This document shows positions 7,942-12,250 of a DNA stretch of 12,250 nucleotides, piece after piece. How positions within the stretch are numbered: position 1 is the stretch's first letter; every line of letters begins with the position of its first letter. Origin of the DNA: Chloroflexota bacterium (GTDB lineage Bacteria; Chloroflexota; UBA6077; CF-72); contig JAFAPL010000341.1 in assembly GCA_019247135.1 (NCBI GenBank), positions 1 to 12,250 on the forward strand. The letters are read 5' to 3'. Both the position numbers and the translations under genes were made by a program. The notes under the pieces were generated by a model. The model was not told the origin of the DNA, ran no database searches, and worked only from the letters and a program-made list of their open reading frames with translations.

Positions 7942-9212
7942 GTAAAGCGCCTCGACCGATGCACGATGAGTGGCCGTGTCGCGAGTCGGCGGCGCGTCGA
8001 TGCACGCGCGACGTGGCGGTGCGGCCGCACAACGCGCGTCGGTTGTTCATCCTCGATCTGCTCGTCCGCCACGATGCTCGTCACCGCCGGCTGCCGCGAG
8101 ATGTTCAACAACAGCCCAATCGCGACCAGCGAGATAACGGTGGACGACCCGCCGAACGAGACCAGCGGCAACGTCACCCCCGTATACGGCAACGAGTTCG
8201 TCACCACCGCGATGTTCACGAGCGCCTGCAGGGTCAGCATGCTGCTCAGCCCAGTCGCGAACAGCTTTCCGAACTGATCGGGCGCCTGCCAGGCAATCAG
8301 AAAGCCGCGCCAGGCGAGGATGACGAACAAGCCGATCACGCCGATGCTGCCGATGAACCCCAGCTCCTCGCCGATGATGGCGAAGATCGCGTCCGTGTGC
8401 GCATTCGGCACCCAGTACGCCTTGTGCAGACCGTTGCCCAGCCCATGCCCGGCGACTCCGCCCGACCCGAGTGCGATCAGCCCCTGGACCGTGTGCCAGC
8501 CACTGCCCTGAATGTCGCTCCAGGGATCGAGGAACGCTTTGATCCGCTCGAGCTGATACCCGCTGAGATGCGCCAGCAAAGCCAGCCCAGCGCCGGTACC
8601 CGCCATCGCGAGCAGCGCGATGTGCAGCAGATTCGCGCCCGCGACGAAGAACACCGCGGCCGAGACGCCGACGATGATCGCCGTCGTCCCGAGATCGGGC
8701 TGCACCTCAACCAGTACGGCGACGATCGACACGATGATGGCGAACGGCAGGAGCCCGCGCGCGAACTCCGCGACGCGTGATCCGCGCCTGGCCAGCCAGT
8801 CTGCCAGGTACAGGATGACCGCCAGCTTTGCGATCTCAGACGGCTGGATCTGCACGACCGAGCCGAGCCGGATCCAGCGCACGGCGCCGTAACTACTGGA
8901 GCCAACACCTGGCACGAGCACCAGCACGAGCAGGCCGATGCACGCCAGCATGATCGGCAAGGACCAGCGTCGCCAGCGCCGATAGTCGAGGCGCATTGCA
9001 CCGAGCATGAGCACGGCGCCGACACCGACCCAGATCAGCTGGCGAGTGAGGAAGTACGCGTCGTCGTTGAACTCGTTGTGCGCGACCACGAAGCTCGCGC
9101 TGTAGACCATCAGCGCCCCGAGGACTACCAGGGCGATGGTGCTCGCCAGCAGCAAGTAGTCCGGCCGCCGCGCGACCAGTCGATCCAACGGCACGGGCCC
9201 GCCCTCGGTCAT
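7938..9212 (-). CDS. ftsW: SEDS glycan polymerase FtsW
   Basis: A polytopic SEDS protein that polymerises lipid II with its partner PBP3 at the septum. 424 residues. Seen: the first membrane segment YLLLASTIALVVLGALMVYS (19-38), QPSEIAKLA (123-131), QPDLGTT (171-177), HTDAIFAIIGEELG (272-285), whose Asp274 matches the catalytic Asp of SEDS enzymes (Asp297 in E. coli FtsW), and LPLVSFGGSS (348-357). The TM core ends near LLLNISRQ (367-374); a tail of about 50 residues follows, very rich in Arg. I call FtsW rather than RodA from its place between murD and murC. The start at 9212 is decided by a strong ribosome binding site and an ATGA overlap with murD, not by the longer open frame upstream. 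Its stop overlaps murC, leaving no space for murG. Confidence 0.97.
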   Translation of the reverse strand: MTEGGPVPLDRLVARRPDYLLLASTIALVVLGALMVYSASFVVAHNEFNDDAYFLTRQLIWVGVGAVLMLGAMRLDYRRWRRWSLPIMLACIGLLVLVLVPGVGSSSYGAVRWIRLGSVVQIQPSEIAKLAVILYLADWLARRGSRVAEFARGLLPFAIIVSIVAVLVEVQPDLGTTAIIVGVSAAVFFVAGANLLHIALLAMAGTGAGLALLAHLSGYQLERIKAFLDPWSDIQGSGWHTVQGLIALGSGGVAGHGLGNGLHKAYWVPNAHTDAIFAIIGEELGFIGSIGVIGLFVILAWRGFLIAWQAPDQFGKLFATGLSSMLTLQALVNIAVVTNSLPYTGVTLPLVSFGGSSTVISLVAIGLLLNISRQPAVTSIVADEQIEDEQPTRVVRPHRHVARASTRRRLATRPLIVHRSRRFT

Positions 9213-10561
9213 CCCGCGACCTCCCGCACCGCGCGCGCAAAATCGTCGCCACGCTGTTCGAAATCCCGGTACATGTCGTAGCTGGTGCCGCCGGGCGACA
9301 ACAACACAACGTCCCCCGGTAGCGCAACCCGCGAGGCCGCACGTACCGCCTCGTCCATCGAGGCTGTCCGACTGATCGCCGTGTAGCCGACGTCCGCCAG
9401 TGCTCGGGCGACCAGATCGCTCATCTCTCCGAACAGCACCACGTGCCGCACGCGGCGCGCGATCAACTTTGCCCACTGTTGCATCGGCAGGTGCTTGTCT
9501 CGGCCACCGGCGATCATGACGATCGGCTCGTCGTATGCGAGGAGCGCCGCGATCGATCGCTCAGGCGCGGTCGCGATCGAATCGTCGACGTAGACGACGC
9601 CGTCATGTTCGCCGACCACCGTCAAGCGATGCGGCACACCGCGGAACTCATGTACCGCTTCGCGCATCGCCGACCGTTCGATCCCGGCTGCATGCGCCGT
9701 CGCCGCGGCGGCCAGGACATTCGCGACGTTGTGCTGCCCCCGCAATGGGATCTCCTCTCTCTTGAGGAGTGGCGTGCCGAGCAGCATCAATTCATCCTCG
9801 GCGAGATACGCACCTTCGACGACGCCTTCCAGGCTGAATCGAAGCGTGCGGCCAACAGGGACGTAGCGTCGGCTCCACTCGTCGTCGGCATTCAGCACGG
9901 CCCAGTCGGAAGGCGACTGGTGCGCCAGAATCTGGCCTTTGGCCGCCCAGTACGCCTCCATGCTGGGATGCCGATCCAGGTGATTGGGCGTGACGTTCGT
10001 GACCAGCGCCACCTGCGGACTCACCTGCAAGGGCTCCAGTTGAAACGATGACAGCTCCATGACCACCCAGCTGGAGGGCGTCATCTCCTCGAGCTTGCCG
10101 AGCAATGGCCGACCGATGTTGCCGCCCACGAACACGTGCCGCCGCGCCTTGTCGAACATCAAGCCCAGCAGGCTCGTCGTCGTGCTTTTGCCCGCGCTGC
10201 CAGTGACGCCGACGATCGGCGCCGGACAGAGCGCAAAGAACAACTCGACGAGGCTGCTGCGCCGAATGCCGCGCCTCTCAGCGTTGCGCAGCACCTCGTT
10301 GTCGGGCGGCACCCCGGGCGAGGCATACACCACGTCAATTTCGTCCAGCTCGACCGCGCCGTGCCCGCCAACGCGATAGCTCACCTCGTAGCCATCAAGC
10401 TGACCTGTGAAGTCCGCGAGCTCCTCGGCCGACTTCCGATCGGTCACTACCACCGAGGCCCCATGCCCGACCAGAAAGCGCGTCAGGTCGACGCCTTCGC
10501 GCGCGAGACCAATCACCAGCGCACGCTGTCCCGCCAACAGTTGTCGCGCGCGGTCGCTCAC
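9209..10561 (-). CDS. murD: UDP-N-acetylmuramoylalanine--D-glutamate ligase MurD
   Basis: The ATP-dependent ligase that adds D-Glu to UDP-MurNAc-L-Ala. 450 residues from the GTG at 10561. Seen: N-terminal RALVIGLAREGVDLTRFL (13-30), YASPGVPPDN (79-88), P-loop GSAGKSTTT (121-129), GGNIGRPLL (146-154), ELSSFQLE (169-176), NVTPNHLDRH (189-198), Lys208 at the carbamylated-lysine position (AAKGQ), GQHNVANVLAAA with the Asn pair, and LSPGGTSYDMYRDFEQRG near the end. The P-loop (usually GTNGKTT) and the C-terminal SPGGTSYD (usually SPACAS.D) differ from the proteobacterial form. Start: TTG at 10603 is in frame, preceded by GGGGG, and would add 14 residues that partly translate the heptamer repeat; GTG at 10561 puts the normal number of residues before the Rossmann glycines but has no clear Shine-Dalgarno. 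I prefer GTG with modest confidence. Confidence 0.97.
   Translation of the reverse strand: MSDRARQLLAGQRALVIGLAREGVDLTRFLVGHGASVVVTDRKSAEELADFTGQLDGYEVSYRVGGHGAVELDEIDVVYASPGVPPDNEVLRNAERRGIRRSSLVELFFALCPAPIVGVTGSAGKSTTTSLLGLMFDKARRHVFVGGNIGRPLLGKLEEMTPSSWVVMELSSFQLEPLQVSPQVALVTNVTPNHLDRHPSMEAYWAAKGQILAHQSPSDWAVLNADDEWSRRYVPVGRTLRFSLEGVVEGAYLAEDELMLLGTPLLKREEIPLRGQHNVANVLAAAATAHAAGIERSAMREAVHEFRGVPHRLTVVGEHDGVVYVDDSIATAPERSIAALLAYDEPIVMIAGGRDKHLPMQQWAKLIARRVRHVVLFGEMSDLVARALADVGYTAISRTASMDEAVRAASRVALPGDVVLLSPGGTSYDMYRDFEQRGDDFARAVREVAG
9219..9225 (-). promoter_or_regulatory. Strong ribosome binding site of ftsW
   Basis: The minus strand reads GGGAGGT here, 6 nt before the ATG at 9212-9210 and inside the 3' end of murD. 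It is the best Shine-Dalgarno match I noticed in the window and fixes the ftsW start. Confidence 0.75.
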
Positions 10562-10582
10562 TGCTGACGGCTGACCGCTGAC
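10555..10582 (-). repeat. Four-unit heptamer repeat (RTCAGCN) at the mraY-murD junction
   Basis: On the minus strand four 7-mers follow each other: GTCAGCG, GTCAGCC, GTCAGCA, GTGAGCG. They begin 7 nt after the mraY stop and run into the first codons of murD; the fourth, degenerate unit contains the GTG start codon itself. The array has the same unit, copy number and length (28 bp) as the one after ftsZ at 2264-2291 and, as there, starts 7 nt after a stop codon. Confidence 0.78.
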
Positions 10583-10589
10583 CGTCGCC

Positions 10590-11570
10590 TCAGACGAGCG
10601 CAAGCGCGACCCCCAGCAGTCCGCTGACCATGCTGATCAGCCAGAATCGCTGCGCTACTTGCGTCTCGCTCCAGCCCATCATCTCGAAGTGGTGGTGTAG
10701 CGGCGCCATCCGAAACAGCCGCCGCCCGTGCGTCATCTTGAAGAAGACGACCTGCAGCATCACCGACAGCGCCTCCGCCACGAACACGAACCCGATGAAC
10801 AACAACAAGAGCACCTGGCCGAGCATCATCGCCACGATGGCGAGTGTGGCCCCGAGCGCGAGCGACCCCGAGTCGCCCATGAACACCTCGGCCGGGTGCG
10901 CGTTGAACCACAGGAACGCGAGTAGGGCGCCGGAGACCGTGAAACAGAAGGTCACCAGGTAGATCTGGCCGTACTGGGCGGCGATGATGCCGTACGCGAT
11001 GTAGGCCACCGCCGCGGTGTGCCCCGCCAATGAGTCCAGCCCGTCGGTCAGGTTCACCGCGTGCGCGGACCCCATCAGCGCCAGCATCGACAGCGGAATG
11101 ACCGCCGCGCCGATCACGAACGGCGACTTGACTCCTGGTAGATAGACGAAGTCGATCCCGAGGCCCGTCGGCCGATCCCACAGCACGAATGACGCGATCA
11201 GCGCGATCAGGCCCAACAGGGCGAACTTTGTTCGCGCGCGTATCCCCTCGCCTTTTCTGCCGACCAACGTCAGCCGGTCGTCGTACCAGCCGAGCAGCGT
11301 CGTGAGAAACATGACCGACATCGGCAACAGGATCGATCGGCCCGATTCGCGATACAGAATGAGCGTCAGGCACACAGTCAACGCAAGCACGACGGCCGTG
11401 ACGAGCAGGCCGCCCATGGTCGGCGTGCCCGTTTTTTCGATGTGGGTGCGCGGGCCTTCGATTCTGACCTTCTTGCCGAGTCCCGCGCGCCGCAGATAGT
11501 TCAGGTACGGATAGCCAAGAACGAGCGTGATGAGAAAGGCCATGGCGGCCATCGACAGCGCGATCGCCAC
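10590..11570 (-). CDS. mraY: Phospho-N-acetylmuramoyl-pentapeptide-transferase MraY
   Basis: The integral membrane enzyme that moves phospho-MurNAc-pentapeptide from UDP to undecaprenyl phosphate, making lipid I. 326 residues, close to the Bacillus length. Seen: a first hydrophobic segment (about 4-26), EGPRTHIEKTGTPTMGG (38-54), the catalytic pair Asp97-Asp98 in LGWYDDRL, NLTDGLDSLAG, MGDSGSLALG with the third catalytic Asp, and PLHHHFEMMGWSETQVAQRF, the HHH loop. Several further hydrophobic segments fit the ten-helix fold. GTG start at 11570 is 5 nt after the murF stop; an in-frame ATG six codons later would still keep the fold but cuts into the first helix. Confidence 0.98.
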   Translation of the reverse strand: MAIALSMAAMAFLITLVLGYPYLNYLRRAGLGKKVRIEGPRTHIEKTGTPTMGGLLVTAVVLALTVCLTLILYRESGRSILLPMSVMFLTTLLGWYDDRLTLVGRKGEGIRARTKFALLGLIALIASFVLWDRPTGLGIDFVYLPGVKSPFVIGAAVIPLSMLALMGSAHAVNLTDGLDSLAGHTAAVAYIAYGIIAAQYGQIYLVTFCFTVSGALLAFLWFNAHPAEVFMGDSGSLALGATLAIVAMMLGQVLLLLFIGFVFVAEALSVMLQVVFFKMTHGRRLFRMAPLHHHFEMMGWSETQVAQRFWLISMVSGLLGVALALV

Positions 11571-11575
11571 CTGGC

Positions 11576-12250
11576 TCAGCCCTCGCCCTGCGCGCGAATT
11601 CCACGCACCACGTCGCTCATGCCCATCGCCAGCGAGCCCTTCACGAGCACGTCGTCACCCGGCCGCAGCCAGCCGCGCAGCACGTCGATGATCTCTTCCT
11701 TTGTGCGGCCTTCGTACACGCGGTCGGCCGACAACCCGGCGCTTCTCGCCTCCATCGCCGTAACGGCCGAGTTGGGGCCGTACACGACCAGAAGGTCGAG
11801 CACCGCGGCAGCGCGGTTTCCGACCCGTCGATGCGCTCGTTCGGTCTCGCTGCCGAGCTCGAGCATGTCGCCCAGGACGGCGACCTTGCGTCGCCCTGGC
11901 AGCTCGCGCAGCAGATTCAACGCCGCCAGTACCGACTCCGGGCTCGCGTTGTAGCTGTCGTCCACGACACGCGTGCCATTGATGCCCTCGACCACCAGCA
12001 GCCGCAGCGCCGGCGACAGTTGCTGCAGCGCCTCGGCCGCCTCGCTCGTCGAAAGACCCTCTTCGAGCGCAACGGCCGTCGCGGCCAGTGCCGCGTGGAC
12101 GCTCTGCGCTCCGAGCAGCGGCAGGTGCACGCGCCTGCGTTCGGCGCCGCGGACCAGATCGAACTCGACGCCGCGCAGACCCTGGCTATCGATGCGTTCC
12201 GCCCGCACCTGCGCCGCCTCGGAGACACCGTAGCGCACCACACGCGCGGG
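11576..12250 (-). CDS. murF: UDP-N-acetylmuramoyl-tripeptide--D-Ala-D-Ala ligase MurF, C-terminal half
   Basis: The frame is open to the right edge of the window, so only the last 224 residues are visible, about half of a normal MurF. This ligase adds D-Ala-D-Ala to UDP-MurNAc-tripeptide. Seen: DDSYNASPES (codons at 11962-11933), VAVLGDMLELG, and VLVKGSLAMGMSDVV near the end, a C-terminal Mur ligase domain in the MurF pattern; position directly before mraY agrees. Oddities: the usual G.HN..NALAA segment reads GAQSVHAALAA here (about 12112-12080), lacking His and both Asn, and the usual KGSR reads KGSL. The gene looks intact otherwise, so this is divergence rather than decay. The residue at 12241-12239 (GTG) is an internal Val, not a start. 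Confidence 0.95.
   Translation of the reverse strand, partial: PARVVRYGVSEAAQVRAERIDSQGLRGVEFDLVRGAERRRVHLPLLGAQSVHAALAATAVALEEGLSTSEAAEALQQLSPALRLLVVEGINGTRVVDDSYNASPESVLAALNLLRELPGRRKVAVLGDMLELGSETERAHRRVGNRAAAVLDLLVVYGPNSAVTAMEARSAGLSADRVYEGRTKEEIIDVLRGWLRPGDDVLVKGSLAMGMSDVVRGIRAQGEG

Noticed and set aside
7914..8780. Plus-strand open frame of 288 codons opposite ftsW
   Set aside because: Product is Arg-, Asp- and Gln-rich with no family features, and ftsW fully explains the region.
9213..9476. Upstream extension of the ftsW frame to 9476 (512 residues in total)
   Set aside because: The extra N-terminal part overlaps murD in another frame, has a low-complexity product, and the ATG at 9212 has a strong ribosome binding site and starts a normal FtsW.
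10558..11604. Minus-strand open frame of 348 codons overlapping mraY
   Set aside because: It is out of frame with mraY, which has all catalytic motifs, and its product is Arg- and Gly-rich shadow sequence.
1..12250. CRISPR arrays, tRNA or rRNA genes, insertion sequences, toxin-antitoxin or defence genes
   Set aside because: Looked for on both strands; the window is almost filled by dcw genes and none of these was seen.

Overview
All eleven genes I can support lie on the minus strand, so the window is transcribed from right to left. It is the middle and end of a dcw (division and cell wall) cluster. In transcription order: murF (3' part only, runs off the right edge), mraY, murD, ftsW, murC, murB, ftsQ, ftsA, ftsZ, a radical SAM gene of the TIGR03960 type, and pgeF (5' part only, runs off the left edge). 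Every large plus-strand reading frame is a shadow of a minus-strand gene in GC-rich DNA.

Organism: the DNA is GC-rich and GTG starts are common. The murC-murB-ftsQ-ftsA-ftsZ order indicates a division system of the Gram-negative type. The pgeF-like gene downstream of ftsZ, and MurD and MurF variants that look non-proteobacterial, make me lean towards Acidobacteriota (perhaps Vicinamibacteria). That is a weak inference from gene order and protein texture; no marker gene is present.

Layout: 12250-9209 carries the late cytoplasmic precursor steps (MurF, then MraY at the membrane, with MurD for an earlier step). 9212-7938 is FtsW, the SEDS glycan polymerase. 7941-5642 holds MurC and MurB, which make UDP-MurNAc-L-Ala and UDP-MurNAc. 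5649-2299 holds FtsQ, FtsA and FtsZ, the divisome core. After the widest gap in the window (102 bp) come the radical SAM gene and pgeF, which share a 4-bp stop/start overlap. PgeF is known in E. coli to remove UDP-MurNAc-L-Ser wrongly made by MurC, so the cluster carries both the enzyme and its editor.

Most junctions overlap (ATGA or GTGA at murD/ftsW, ftsW/murC, murC/murB, ftsQ/ftsA and radical SAM/pgeF; 8 bp at murB/ftsQ), so one polycistronic, translationally coupled unit is likely. No convincing internal promoter or terminator is visible.

The window is mostly well-known housekeeping biology and I do not see a new defence or mobile system. Points worth a second look are: no murG in its usual place between ftsW and murC; a radical SAM enzyme of unknown function between ftsZ and pgeF; a four-copy heptamer repeat (RTCAGCN) at both the mraY/murD junction and the ftsZ 3' end; a 12-bp perfect inverted repeat just before the radical SAM start; and unusual residues in MurF at a position usually occupied by conserved Asn residues.
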